From Deinandra increscens subsp. villosa (lineage: Eukaryota > Streptophyta > Magnoliopsida > Asterales > Asteraceae), in contig JBCNJP010000249.1 of the NCBI GenBank assembly GCA_039602395.1, forward strand, positions 56,013 to 120,012: a DNA stretch of 64,000 bases. The letters run 5' to 3'. The position numbers were made by a program, and so were the translations under genes. Below, piece by piece: positions 45,488 through 55,227 of this stretch. Position 1 is the first letter of the stretch, and each line of letters opens with the position of its first letter. The notes beneath the pieces are model-generated. The model was not told the DNA's origin, ran no database searches, and saw only the letters and a list, made by a program, of their open reading frames with translations.

Positions 45488-45942
45488 CTGAACCCCCCAC
45501 ATGTAGGGGTGAGCTTGAGGGCTTGATGCCAAGAACCCATGTGGAGGCATAGGATAAGGCTGTTCAAGTTTTACATACCACCTAGGCTTAGTAAAATATC
45601 TCAAATCTTAAGAAGACCAATTTGTTAAAGTTCAAAATTTTTAGATGGAACCTGAAATCCAGTCCAATCAGGATTGACTGTACCCTTGGCAGTAGCTGAA
45701 GTCTGCTCCTGAAGAAAGAAATAATAAAGAAAAGAACAAAGATTAATACATGTTATCAGAAGTACACACTGCCAATATATACACACACAAACAGTTAAAC
45801 ATGGAAAACATGTATATAACAACGCCTATTAAATCTAAAAACGAACAAAGAGAAAGAAACGCACTTGAGAATTTGTTGTCTTTGACTCCTTTGGTGTGTC
45901 TTCCGCCTCCTTGGCGGATTTCTCCGTCTCACTGCTTCCCAT
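45488..45942 (-). pseudogene. Captured 5' exons of a G-box-binding factor (bZIP, MFMR domain)
   Basis: Three consecutive exons on minus with intact splice sites: 45942-45865 (MGSSETEKSAKEAEDTPKES), 45708-45652 (EQTSATAKGTVNPDWTGFQ) and 45559-45488 (PYPMPPHGFLASSPQAHPYM then WGVQ). All are phase 0 and give 69 uninterrupted codons. This is the N-terminal multifunctional mosaic region of GBF1/GBF3-type bZIP factors, which bind G-box CACGTG promoters. The basic region and leucine zipper are absent, so it could at most make an MFMR-only peptide. Intron retention shows capture at DNA level, not retroposition. The parental gene is not in this window. Confidence 0.82.
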
Positions 45943-47750
45943 TGCTCAAGTGAGAACCACTAGAAATATCCTACAACCATCCTATTAATGGATTTTTTTA
46001 AAAAAACAAGCACATCAGTAGAGAGAATAACAACTTTTTTTTCTTAGAGGTAAAAATTGTAATTGTAAGAATGTTGTTTTCTTAATATTTATGCATAGGT
46101 GATGTTGTGTTAACATGGTTAGTAATCTGACCAATTTTGACTACACTTGTTTTTAGGCTGGCTTGCTTTGATTCCATTAAAAACAGTATGGTGTTTGTTT
46201 TATAACATGGTTAGTAATCTGACCAATCATGAAACTTTAGTAAATACACAAAGCCATTTAACAGTATACCTAATAATATGTCTACATATTGAGAATTTTT
46301 CATGGGAAACCTACATAAAAGTATACAAATATTACTCACCTGCATTGGAGTCCCAGATCAGAAACGACTGTCGTTTCCTAATCAACAAAAAAGTTAAAAA
46401 AATAAGTAGTTCACATACCATATTTATAACAGGTTCTAAATTTTAGAATGTAGATACACGATAGCATTTAACACTACAGAATCACATTAGTAACAAATAT
46501 ATAATACTTAAACATAAGGCTTTTTTATAAGAGAGTCACAACCGATGAGAGGCTATTAAAAAATAGAAACACTTAAGAGTTGGGGAAAAAACGGTAATTG
46601 TGCAAATAGATGAATTATAACTCAGAGATTCAATACATTTTACAGACTTAGCTAGAATACGATTTAAAACGCATTAAAATCCGATGAAAGCAAAAGGGAA
46701 CAAATATCATACGTACCTTAGAAAAGTAAGATTCGTAGTAAAACATAAATGTCAATAGTCTGAGGCATCGATTCAGATTCAAATTGCAAATGTCTGACAA
46801 CATAGCAAAACCCGATACCGATGGTTACACTTAGCTTTTCAAGCCATAGTGAATAGATTGCTATGGGCTTTCTACAACAAATTGTTAAGATACCAGCACT
46901 GAACTCAATTGATTTCAGATGCAAACAGGCATATCAAGATAATAAGTAATAAAATCATCTACACCGGAATTAAGTACATCTTAAGTTAGGCCTGGTAGAG
47001 CTATCATAATGACAGGTCTCCATGCAGCAGATAAGTCTGACGGATTGAAGCAGATGTTTGATGGTATTAGATAATATATTGAGTGACCTGGTTCTGCATC
47101 ATACGCGTTCAATGAAATCTCGACCATTGGAATTGGAGTAAAACATCTAATTGATCTTCATGATGGCTGTAATATGAGTAGCAATCTCTTTCCCAACTCC
47201 AGCTAAACTTTAAAGAACAAGTCAGTAGCTAAAAACTGTTTTGACCTTATAAAATCATATTCTCTATTAGACATAGTGAGTTTAGTACTGAATTCTCATA
47301 TGTATATTCTGAACTTAGAGGAGGCAAGGTTTCTAACACCCATTATAACCCGTCATTCTTTTTTTTTACCCTTTATGACCCATCTTCTATTTTTTTTACA
47401 TTTAAATATGTTCATTTACACCCATTACAAACTAATTCTTAACCCATACCAGCCCAAAATCTTTTAAACAAATCCCAAAATGACCCAAACTTAAGAGTAT
47501 GGGTCAAGATTTTGATCTTTTTAAGATATAGGATGTAATGAACTTTTCTTAATGTAACAGAAACTAAACTGGATTTTGATCTTTTTTAGGCTCCACGGAC
47601 CCTTTGTTTTTGAGAATCTGGTAAATATAAGCAAGATTAAGATAAATACAAGAACAAATCCACTTTTTAACCCATTCAAGATCATTTTGGAAAGTGAAAG
47701 AAATCTCATGGCACCAACTGCAGGTTTTATACATATTGATAAACTAATAC
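45943..47750. other. CACTA interior, mostly unassigned
   Basis: One 50-codon minus-strand open stretch at about 46985-47145 (FTPIPMVEISLNAYDAEPGH) has no family I recognise and may be another captured exon. Otherwise AT-rich. Confidence 0.4.
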
Positions 47751-47968
47751 CTTCTTTGTTTGTTCCTCTACATCATCTGACACAAACTTCATGGTCTGCA
47801 CAAGTATCACAACATAACTAAAACATAAATGTTATAGTTACATAAGCTGAGAAAAAAAATATGATTGTTCTAAAACCTCAGGAATAAGACCAAGAACACC
47901 AGGCACAAACAGAGTATTATTGTCCTTAATTGCTTGGGAATAAGGACTCAGAGTTGTTGGAGCTTTGT
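47751..47968 (-). pseudogene. Captured exons of RIDA (RidA/YjgF/UK114 reactive-intermediate deaminase)
   Basis: Two minus-strand exons: 47968-47877 (KAPTTLSPYSQAIKDNNTLF then VPGVLGLIPE) and 47795-47751 (TMKFVSDDVEEQTKK), with acceptors TTATAACAG and CTTGTGCAG and donors GAG|GTTTTA and AAG|GTATTA. KAP.ALGPYSQAI and the following F.SG.LGLIPETGKFV are family signatures of the plastid RidA protein that hydrolyses enamines/imines from threonine dehydratase. The remaining exons, including the trimer-interface arginine part, are missing. Confidence 0.8.
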
Positions 47969-47997
47969 CTGTTATAACACCAATAGTTCAGACAACC

Positions 47998-48180
47998 CTA
48001 GTTTATAGGAACACCAAGCGAGAAGAAAGAAGAAGAAATTACCAGTTTGGCGAGAGAGTCCAGGACCAAAATTGCGAGCTCTGGATCTAGGGTTTTCATA
48101 TCGTCAAGAGAGAAGTCCAAAACTGATAAAATCCATCCCGATTTCGAGAAACTGATGGTAGTAAGAACAGCTACCTTCAA
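47998..48180 (-). pseudogene. Unidentified captured exon upstream of the RIDA piece
   Basis: Open minus-strand frame ending in MKTLDPELAILVLDSLAKLV with a donor-like CTG|GTAATTTC at about 48043. It lies where the transit-peptide exon of RIDA would be expected but does not look like one. Possibly from a fourth gene. No function assigned. Confidence 0.35.
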
Positions 48181-49059
48181 GAAATCTATAAAAGATCGAA
48201 TAAAAAACTAGGTCACAACCTAGAAACTGATGTTTCCTAATACGAAGGCAAAATCGAAATAATGTCACAAATTTTTAAAAATCAATAGCACATTTGAATC
48301 TTTATTAAATATATATTCTGGTTGGCGTAGCAGAACAGCCGGACGATGCAATGACATCAGGTGATAAAAAATCTAGACAAAAAGTTTTAGTCAGAGACCT
48401 TACCTGTAGAAATCATACCATGTGAGAGCAGTTCCCTCAAGATTGGTATACAAGAGACCCTTCTTCATCAAGCTGCAAAACATTAAGATTTCAAAAATTG
48501 TTAACTGTGGTTGCTTCTACTTTCTATACCCAAAACTTAGCAGATATAGTAGTAGCACAGATGTTTCTCACTTTCTTGAAGAATCTAACAAACAAATTAT
48601 GTAAAAAAGAAATTAGACATTTACAAGAGCTTAAAGAAAAGTATGGTAGTTTTGACCATTTACTTAGATACTTATAACTGGGTCAATTTCTGGTTTGTAG
48701 AGTTTTATCTCAAACATGCTGCCAAATGGGTCAAGTAAAAAAATCCACCTAAAACTTCGATTGGTCAAGTGGGTCAAATGAGTTGGACAGTTTAAGAGCC
48801 AGCATAAGCCTGTTTTTAATGTATAAGACCTCCTTTACTGTTATATAGAAAGATTTAAAATAACTTTTAGCACTCGAACTAAGAAGTTATTTATTTCCCA
48901 AAAAGGTTTAAAAAAAACTATAGAAAGGTTGTTGCTGATCAACTTTTACCTTACTTAGCCTGCTTCAACCTAAATAACCAACCTGCACTCTTTGCCATCT
49001 CTATTTAGAAATTAAAGGAACATATTTAGTAAAAGGGAATTAATTTAATAACCTGATAG
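48181..49059. other. CACTA interior, unassigned
   Basis: AT-rich; phrases such as GGTCAAGTGGGTCAAATGAG suggest intron or repeat sequence. No gene recognised. Confidence 0.4.
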
Positions 49060-49653
49060 CCATTAGTAAAGAGCTTAATCTTGTTCTCGAAACGTTGTGC
49101 CTTTCTGGTATCATCATCCATTTTCTTCTTGACAATATCAAACTCATCCTGAAAAGCAGTAACCTTCTCCATGTTTCCAGCAACACTTGAAAGCCCATAC
49201 GAATTACGTGTCGGGAAGTACATAATATCATTTAAGCATGTTTTGTGTGCTTCAACAAACTCATCAATATCCTCATCCTCATGGCCCATTGCCACACGCA
49301 CAAATTTTGCCTCTTCTTTAATCATTTCATTTGCATGTATGTTAATATATGACAAAATCAGTAAATAACTTCATTGACTAAATAATATACTACATAACAA
49401 AATAAATAAAAACTTACCTCCTATAGTTCATCATCATCAAATTCTTCTATAGAAGGAACAGAAACAGATTTCTCGGATGCTGTTTATTTACTTTCTTTTT
49501 CTCTTTATAATCAAGAGGATATTTGGCATTATCATGTTCAAGTAAAGACAAAAGTTCTTTTCTTATCATCTCGTCAGCCTGTTCAATCAAGGTGGGTGGA
49601 ACAAAAGAACTTTTATCTTCATCACCTTTAATTAGAGATTTCCGAAAATTCAC
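49060..49653 (-). pseudogene. Captured CDC5 (spliceosomal NTC/MAC component) internal exons
   Basis: Minus-strand 49653-49450 reads IKGDEDKSSFVPPTLIEQAD then EMIRKELLSLLEHDNAKYPL. 49330-49063 reads MIKEEAKFVRVAMGHEDEDI ... CLNDIMYFPTRNSYGLSSVA then GNMEKV. Both match the central part of plant CDC5, a Myb-related core protein of the Prp19/MOS4-associated complex. Lesions: a frameshift after YKEKKK near 49485, a TAG in DDDEL*E near 49425 where CAG (Q) is expected, and an apparently damaged acceptor before the second exon (GCAAATGAAATG). The N-terminal Myb repeats and C-terminus are absent. Confidence 0.85.
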
Positions 49654-50581
49654 TGCACAATAGGGAACATATCAGGGGAATTATGCACACATATGAAGCA
49701 GTTATGAACCCTAAATCAGAATCTCAAAACAATCATATGGACAAATTATGAACCCTAAATTGAAAATTAGGAACATAAGCGTGCATAATTGAAGCCCTAA
49801 ATCAACAATCAGGAACACAAACCCTAATTAAATTGGCGATAAAATTACTGTTACCTCTCGTCTCCTTTAATCACCGACAAAACCAACGCAGCTTCCAGAA
49901 TTCTCATAATAACAACCGCATCAACAATCTGACTCCGAATCTGCAACAATCCTCCCGAAACAACAACGATTAAGAACCTCTTATTCTGGTCAAAGGGTCG
50001 AGGATGAAGGAAATAGGTATGCGCCAGGATTTGAAATCGAGATTACCAACGTACGGCGGTGGCGTCTTGGTTCCCCATCGCGTCGAATGTTGAACTACCG
50101 GCTGGAGTCAACGTCCGCCGGAATTCGCGGTCGGGATTTTGTCGCGGAACGGGGTTGACGGAGGAGCAGGTGGGGATTTCGTCGGGGATTCGGATTTCGT
50201 CGGGGATTTCGATCGTATGGAGCAGGTGGGGATTTCGTATGGAGGAGCGCGCAGGTGGAATTAGGGCTAAGAACTTGGGGCGATTTTTGTTGGTTTTTTA
50301 CTTTTATTTAATTTATTTTTTGGATTTTGTCTTTTTCTGAAAATTTTAGGCGGGAATATAAATAAAAAACGACACCGGCTTCTTGACACTCACATTATAA
50401 GTGTCCTCCGTGTTTTTTTTTTTGAAATATGACAGAAATTCTTGACACTCAAAAATGCGCGTCATGAATTCTTAGGAATTACCTATAAATGACATTTTAT
50501 TTTGACACTTCAGTTTTTGCACGTCAAGAATTATCGAGTGTCATCGTTCGCGTGTCAAGGAAAGCAGTTTTTGTAGTAGTG
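49654..50581. other. CACTA right part: possible captured 5' end and subterminal repeats
   Basis: 49660-49960 repeats phrases such as GAACCCTAAAT(C/T)...AATC three times, resembling a leader or intron. 50060-50270 is GC-rich with GGGGATTTCG(T/A) repeats (GTCGGGGATTTCG). 50370-50581 holds the right subterminal TTGACAC words and the terminal repeat. Confidence 0.5.
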
Positions 50582-50584
50582 AAT

Positions 50585-51898
50585 TAGTGTCAGGTATCTA
50601 GAATGGCATATCAAGAATGGCAACCGCTATCTAGGATGGTCTAACTTTTGTGAATGTGAACTATTGTAAAGTATCTACGATAGTACGATGGCAATGGCCT
50701 CTCAAGAATGCTTAAGAAAACATATGTATAAGCATTCCCTATCTCTAATGCTATGACTTTTATATTTTTGGGTACGTGGCCATTTTATTTCTTGGCTCAT
50801 ATTGCATGGTGTGTTGCATTTTTTGGCACCTTCACTTCAAAAAGTCAAACACTTCAGCTATTGTAGCAGTTTTCACAGAAAATTGGGTGGGTACCTTTGA
50901 TGTTTATGATTTTGTGGCAGTTTGACTTCAAAAACTTTTTGACAGAAAATTGGGTTTGCAGGAAATGTTTGATGTTTAGGATTTTTAGGCAGTTTGACTT
51001 CAGAAAGTCAAACAGTTTTGCAATTCTACATGTTTTGACAGACAGTTGGTAGGATGCAAAAACAGAACTCCTTGATGTTTAACACTAGGTGGCCACATGT
51101 TATGGTTAACTGCTGTACATTTTAGATTTTTTGGGTTGTTTGACTTTTAAAAAGTCTAATAGTGAAGCTCCTCTAACATGCTTTGATACAAAATGGTCTT
51201 TTTCAGTTTATCGTTTTAGATTTGCATGATTTGACGTTGGAAGGTCAAATGTACGCTTTTTACCGGCCTGACTTTAACAGGCTCAACCTTAATAGTTTGG
51301 CAAGACGGTTCTGACTCCGTCGCGAAGCGCGCAGATCGACCAACTTGTCCTATACAAACCCATGTATACATGAATAAAAAATAAGTATAAGTGTGTACCT
51401 TACATATAGTTTGTTTTTGGGATGAGCTTCACATAAAGTTAGTTTGATCACATATCCCTTTCATGTATTTGTTGTCTTGTTGATTATATTCCTTAGAAGA
51501 ACAATATGGTGGTAAAGTAATATCTCCCTAATAAAAAAGTTATGGTTTCGATTATGGTTTCAACCCTGTAAAATGCATGTGTGATGAGTTTAGGCCAACT
51601 CGGCCATCTCAACTTTATAAGAGGTCATTATATTGATGATTAATTCATGAAAAAAGAAACATTATAAGAGGTCATTATATTGACTACAAGTTTAGGTAAA
51701 CCGAATGTCACTAAGTTTGTTTCTATTTATGGTATGGAATAAGAAGATCCACAACCTCCTATCCTTAACCATCAAAATTTCCATTTTTGGAAAGAGGATC
51801 TACAAATAAGACTTGCCAATCCTTAAATGTATTAAAGGAACCCTACCCTCAAGTTGTTATGTTTATTAGAATCACAGACTAAAGAAAGATTAAAGAAA
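50585..51898. other. Intergenic DNA and promoter of the PMEI-like gene
   Basis: No gene. 50580-50720 contains several CTATCTAGGATGG-type phrases also present left of the CACTA at about 43750, so the element landed in an older repeat. 50880-51250 has recurring TTTGACTTCAAAAAGTCAAAC words. The last 200 bp are probably promoter and leader of the gene at 51899. Confidence 0.5.
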
Positions 51899-52648
51899 AT
51901 GGCCCTTTCCAAGCGTACATTGACTCTCATTTTTGTTTTCGCCTTTCTCTTTTTGTTAATACAATGTTCTAAGGCAACTTCAGACGACGAGACTCCTTCC
52001 CCTGCCCCCGCATCAAAGGAAGATGAAGAAGACGAATCGTCCCCTGCCCCTTCCCCTGCTGAGGAAGAGGAAGAAGACGATGATGATGAGGATGATGATG
52101 ACGCGGATGATGACGAGAGACAAAGACAGAAAGAGAAAGAGTCTACACCAAACTCTTCCCTCTCATCTGGAGGAGGAGCAGGAGCAGCCGCTGATAGCCC
52201 AACCTCTTCCGCCGAAAGCCCGATGTCTATGACCGAGCTTTTGGAACTCTCATTGCCCGAAATTGGTGTACAAAAGGTGGTGAATGGACCACTAACCGAC
52301 GGGGCTAAAGTTTCAACCAAGCAACTAGAAGGGATCGAACATAAAATCGAGGAATTCAAAACAATCCTCACAAAACGAGAGGCAAACCCTGGATCCGATG
52401 CAACGAAAAAGTGCCTCAATCAGTGCCAAGGAAACCTCGATGACGCCGTTGATGGCGTCAAAAAAGGAATTGAAAGCATCAACAAGCAAGACCTCTCCAA
52501 AGCTAATATCGATATTAGCGGCGTTGCCACCGACATTGAAACGTGCAACGACTGCTTCATCGAAGCCGACGGTGAAGACAAAGAGATCAATGCGTTTAAC
52601 GTTTGGATTAAGGGAGTCACTAAAGAATGCCTTAGCAACCTCAAGTAA
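51899..52648 (+). CDS. Secreted PMEI-like (pectin methylesterase/invertase inhibitor-type) protein with acidic linker
   Basis: 249 residues from ATG 51899 (context AAAATGGC). An in-frame ATG 15 codons upstream (51854) would bury the signal peptide, so the second is preferred. Residues 1-27 are a signal peptide (LTLIFVFAFLFLLIQC). Residues 28-110 are a low-complexity region: AGP-like SPAPA/SPAP motifs around a nearly pure Glu/Asp run, then Ser/Gly/Ala. Residues 112-249 are helical with a PMEI-like layout and cysteines in KKCLNQCQGNLDDAVDGVKK, ETCNDC and KECLSNL. PMEI proteins inhibit pectin methylesterases or invertases in the cell wall; target unknown here. The acidic linker is unusual for the family. 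One exon, no lesion. Confidence 0.78.
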   Translation: MALSKRTLTLIFVFAFLFLLIQCSKATSDDETPSPAPASKEDEEDESSPAPSPAEEEEEDDDDEDDDDADDDERQRQKEKESTPNSSLSSGGGAGAAADSPTSSAESPMSMTELLELSLPEIGVQKVVNGPLTDGAKVSTKQLEGIEHKIEEFKTILTKREANPGSDATKKCLNQCQGNLDDAVDGVKKGIESINKQDLSKANIDISGVATDIETCNDCFIEADGEDKEINAFNVWIKGVTKECLSNLK

Positions 52649-52935
52649 ACAAAAAGCTACATACTTTAGCAACCGTTCTTGTTTTTACACAAAACTTATC
52701 TTTATCTATACGTGCGTGCTATAGTATACATTGTTGTATAATTGTTGTATATTTGCTGTAGATTAGAAAGAAAACAATAAGATAGGTTCTTGAAGTAGCA
52801 GAATCATATGTAAAAAACAAGATTACAATCAAGTTTATTCAATAAAACAATTCTATTATCCCTTTTATGTTCCTGATAGTTGATCCCAAAAACATCCCAA
52901 TAATTTCAAAAGCATACTCTGCTTGAAATCCAAAA
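52649..52935 (+). other. 3' UTR region of the PMEI-like gene
   Basis: AT-rich with AATAAAA at 52841-52847 as a possible polyadenylation signal. No gene. Confidence 0.45.
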
Positions 52936-52975
52936 GTTGAGATGGCCGAGTTGGTCTAAGGCGCCAGATTAAGGT

Positions 52976-53008
<33 letters not shown>

Positions 53009-53016
53009 TCTCAACA
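52936..53016 (+). tRNA. tRNA-Leu-AAG: tRNA-Leu (anticodon AAG)
   Basis: The acceptor stem GTTGAGA (52936-52942) pairs with TCTCAAC (53009-53015), discriminator A. A box TGGCCGAGTTGG and B box GGTTCAAATCC are both present. Anticodon stem CCAGA/TCTGG encloses TTAAGGT with anticodon AAG. A long variable arm (TCCGAAAGGGCG) marks a class II tRNA, as leucine needs. No intron. CCA is not encoded, as in nuclear genes. A T7 run at 53021-53027 serves as pol III terminator. It decodes CUU (and CUC after inosine modification of A34). Confidence 0.97.
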
Positions 53017-53020
53017 ATAA

Positions 53021-53027
53021 TTTTTTT
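53021..53027 (+). terminator. Pol III terminator of tRNA-Leu
   Basis: TTTTTTT, five bases after the mature tRNA end. Confidence 0.9.
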
Positions 53028-53362
53028 GTTTTTCTTGAATTTATTGAGCAATTGCTGCAACAGTGGGTTCCTTTTTTGGATTTATTAAGCTACTTAAAAC
53101 GAGTTTATAACCTTCACTGTCACCATCACCACCCCTCTGGGGGAGACCCGACTTAAAACGAGCATAACTTTAGATCACAAGCCCGTAAAATACGCACGAA
53201 AATGACGTAACAAGAAAGAATACATGTCCACAACAAAAAGATAACAAACATGATATCAAGCTTTGTTAAAAAAAAAAAAAAAAACAAACACCATTATTAA
53301 CCTAAACCAACGACATCATAACAACATGAACAAAAAACATCTAAACGGACAATATGGTTCGA

Positions 53363-54796
53363 TCAATGATGAGGAGGTAGAAGCACGGTCTTCGGAAAAG
53401 ACGATGACCCATTATTAGCGGCTCCATTTATGTCAAGTATGGAGGTAATCAAGTTGTATATTTGAACATTCTCAAAAGATGGCACCTTTATACCTCTACC
53501 GAACCGTGGACCATGACCAATAAAGATCGTTCTCATGGAGAAAAACGCGTTATCATACCCATGCGCGCCTCCACATTCTTTGTTTTTCGAGTCCTTTTGT
53601 TCCACGGTGAACCCTTCTTCAACCATCCCTATGATTGGGGGGATCCGATCGCTTTCCGAGTAATGCAGCCTTCCGGGAAGGTCTTCTTTGCGATAAACCT
53701 TGAGTTTATCGCCATTTTTGACCTTCCCGGAAGTCAGACCTCGGTTCATTTTATCTACGATATCAGATACCGATTGATCCGATGGTGGTCGGATAGACAA
53801 AACCGGAGTATAACCCTGCACCCATTCCTTCGGAATCTCAACCCAAGAAGCTAAATCATCTAAAAAGATTAGCTTTTGATCACAAGTACCAACCATTCCA
53901 TGATCACCAACAAGAATGATCGTCACATCCTCAAAAACACCCCGGTTTTCCAAACCATCAATCAGTCTCCCGATCAACCCGTCAATCCTATCAACCGCTT
54001 CGGTCACTTGAACATCATCCGGGCCAACCATATGCCCTTGATGATCCGGGTCCTCAAAGTACAATGTCATAAAAACCGGAACATCCTCATCCGGTAAATC
54101 GAAATAACTCAATATCGAATCGACACGTTGCTCAAACGGGACCGACTCGTTATAAGGCGCGCAATAGTCCACCGGGCAGTCCCAAGAACCCTTTATGACC
54201 TCGGACCCGGGCCAGAAATAGGTGGCAGCTTTGAGCCCGTGGTTCGATATGGTCTCCCATATCGGCTCACCGAGCCACCATTCGGGTTCGTGGCTGCTCA
54301 TTGTGAAAGTTTCACCGGTAACAGGATCAAGAAACTTGTTGTTTATGATTCCGTGATACGCAGGGTATAAACCGGTGGCAATTGAGTAATGGTTCGGAAA
54401 AGTCAACGTGGGGAAGACCGGGATTAAACCGGTTCGGGCTTCGGTTCCGTTATTGATCAACCGGTGGATGTTTGGGGTTAGGGTTTTGAATTGGTACCCG
54501 AACCGGAACCCGTCGGAGGAGATGAGGATGACGGCGGGGTGAGTGAGTTTGGTGAGTGGGCGGGCGAGCTGAATCGAGGTGGTGATGCGGTGGTGGGCGG
54601 GGGTTTTGACGGCGGAGAAGAAGAGGAGGGCGAATGCGACGGCGGCGGAGACGGCGAGGCAGGTGGTGAGGAGGAGGGCGGTGGTGGCGGAGGGTTTTGC
54701 GGCGGGGGGGTCGCCGGAGGTGGGTTGATTTGGGTGGGGGGATTCGTCTTCTTCTTGGGTGGGAACCGGTGAGGGTTTTATTGAATCTAATTTCAT
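53363..54796 (-). CDS. Ectonucleotide pyrophosphatase/phosphodiesterase (NPP family)
   Basis: 477 residues, single exon, intact. An N-terminal Pro-rich cytosolic tail is followed by one membrane anchor (about 39-62, ALLLTTCLAVSAAVAFALLF), making a type II membrane protein or signal anchor. The catalytic domain then shows the alkaline-phosphatase-fold metal sites: D95 in LISSDGFRFGY; nucleophile T132 and N135 in FPTLTFPNHYSIATGLYPAY; D251 and H255 in YFEDPDHQGH; D298 and H299 in LVGDHGM; and the late His in GGAHGYDNAFF. NPPs cleave nucleotide phosphodiester/pyrophosphate bonds (nucleotide sugars, ATP) with two zinc ions; plant members act in the secretory pathway or apoplast. Substrate not determinable here. 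Start is the first Met; the 5' leader is T/G-rich on minus. Confidence 0.95.
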   Translation of the reverse strand: MKLDSIKPSPVPTQEEDESPHPNQPTSGDPPAAKPSATTALLLTTCLAVSAAVAFALLFFSAVKTPAHHRITTSIQLARPLTKLTHPAVILISSDGFRFGYQFKTLTPNIHRLINNGTEARTGLIPVFPTLTFPNHYSIATGLYPAYHGIINNKFLDPVTGETFTMSSHEPEWWLGEPIWETISNHGLKAATYFWPGSEVIKGSWDCPVDYCAPYNESVPFEQRVDSILSYFDLPDEDVPVFMTLYFEDPDHQGHMVGPDDVQVTEAVDRIDGLIGRLIDGLENRGVFEDVTIILVGDHGMVGTCDQKLIFLDDLASWVEIPKEWVQGYTPVLSIRPPSDQSVSDIVDKMNRGLTSGKVKNGDKLKVYRKEDLPGRLHYSESDRIPPIIGMVEEGFTVEQKDSKNKECGGAHGYDNAFFSMRTIFIGHGPRFGRGIKVPSFENVQIYNLITSILDINGAANNGSSSFPKTVLLPPHH

Positions 54797-55227
54797 TTTG
54801 GGAAGAAGAATTTGGGGGAATTGTTTGAAATTTTTTTAGGGATTTTATTTTTAGGTGTAGAAATTGGAAATTGGAAATTGGATATTGGATATTCGGATTT
54901 CGGAATGTGGGCAAGATCCCATAAATGTGGTGTGGTCTATGGTTTTTTTGTGGTGTGGTCTATGGTTGAAATGTATCGATCGGACGGGTAGAACGGGGGA
55001 ATTTGGATAAATGTTAGATTTTTATGTAATATTTTGTTAGATTTTTTATAACAACATTAAAGTTCCTCTTTTAAAGTTTTTAGCGATGATGTATATTTTA
55101 ATGTATATTTTAGGAGACCCATCCGTCAGTAGAGGTGTTAAAAACTATGGTTAAGAACTCGAACCAGATAGGGACGGGACCGGTTTGATATGAAAGCGAG
55201 TAGTTTAGAATCAATTTGAACTGATAA
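54797..55227. other. Promoter region of the NPP gene and intergenic DNA
   Basis: No gene. A short tandem GGAAATTGGAAATTGGATATT is seen at 54866-54890. Confidence 0.5.

Larger units (their letters stand above)
43796..50584 (-). mobile_element. Non-autonomous CACTA (En/Spm) element carrying host gene pieces
   Basis: Element 43799-50581 (6783 bp). Both ends are CACTACTACAAAAACTG in inverted orientation (17 bp, perfect), with 3-bp duplication AAT (43796-43798, 50582-50584), as CACTA elements make. Subterminal regions (43815-44106 and 50370-50560) are arrays of CTTGACGCGC / GCGTGTCAAG in both orientations, the expected TnpA-type binding sites. No TnpD/TnpA transposase. Instead the interior holds, all on minus, exon pieces of CDC5, RIDA and a G-box-binding factor, i.e. 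a Pack-CACTA. Confidence 0.92.

Noticed and set aside
51285..51345. Possible Helitron hairpin CCGTCGCGAAGCGCGCAGA
   Set aside because: No CTRR follows and the stem is imperfect.
54491..54914. Long ORFs opposite and in another frame of the NPP 5' end
   Set aside because: GC-rich shadow frames of the NPP gene; Gly/Glu- and Arg/Pro-rich low complexity.
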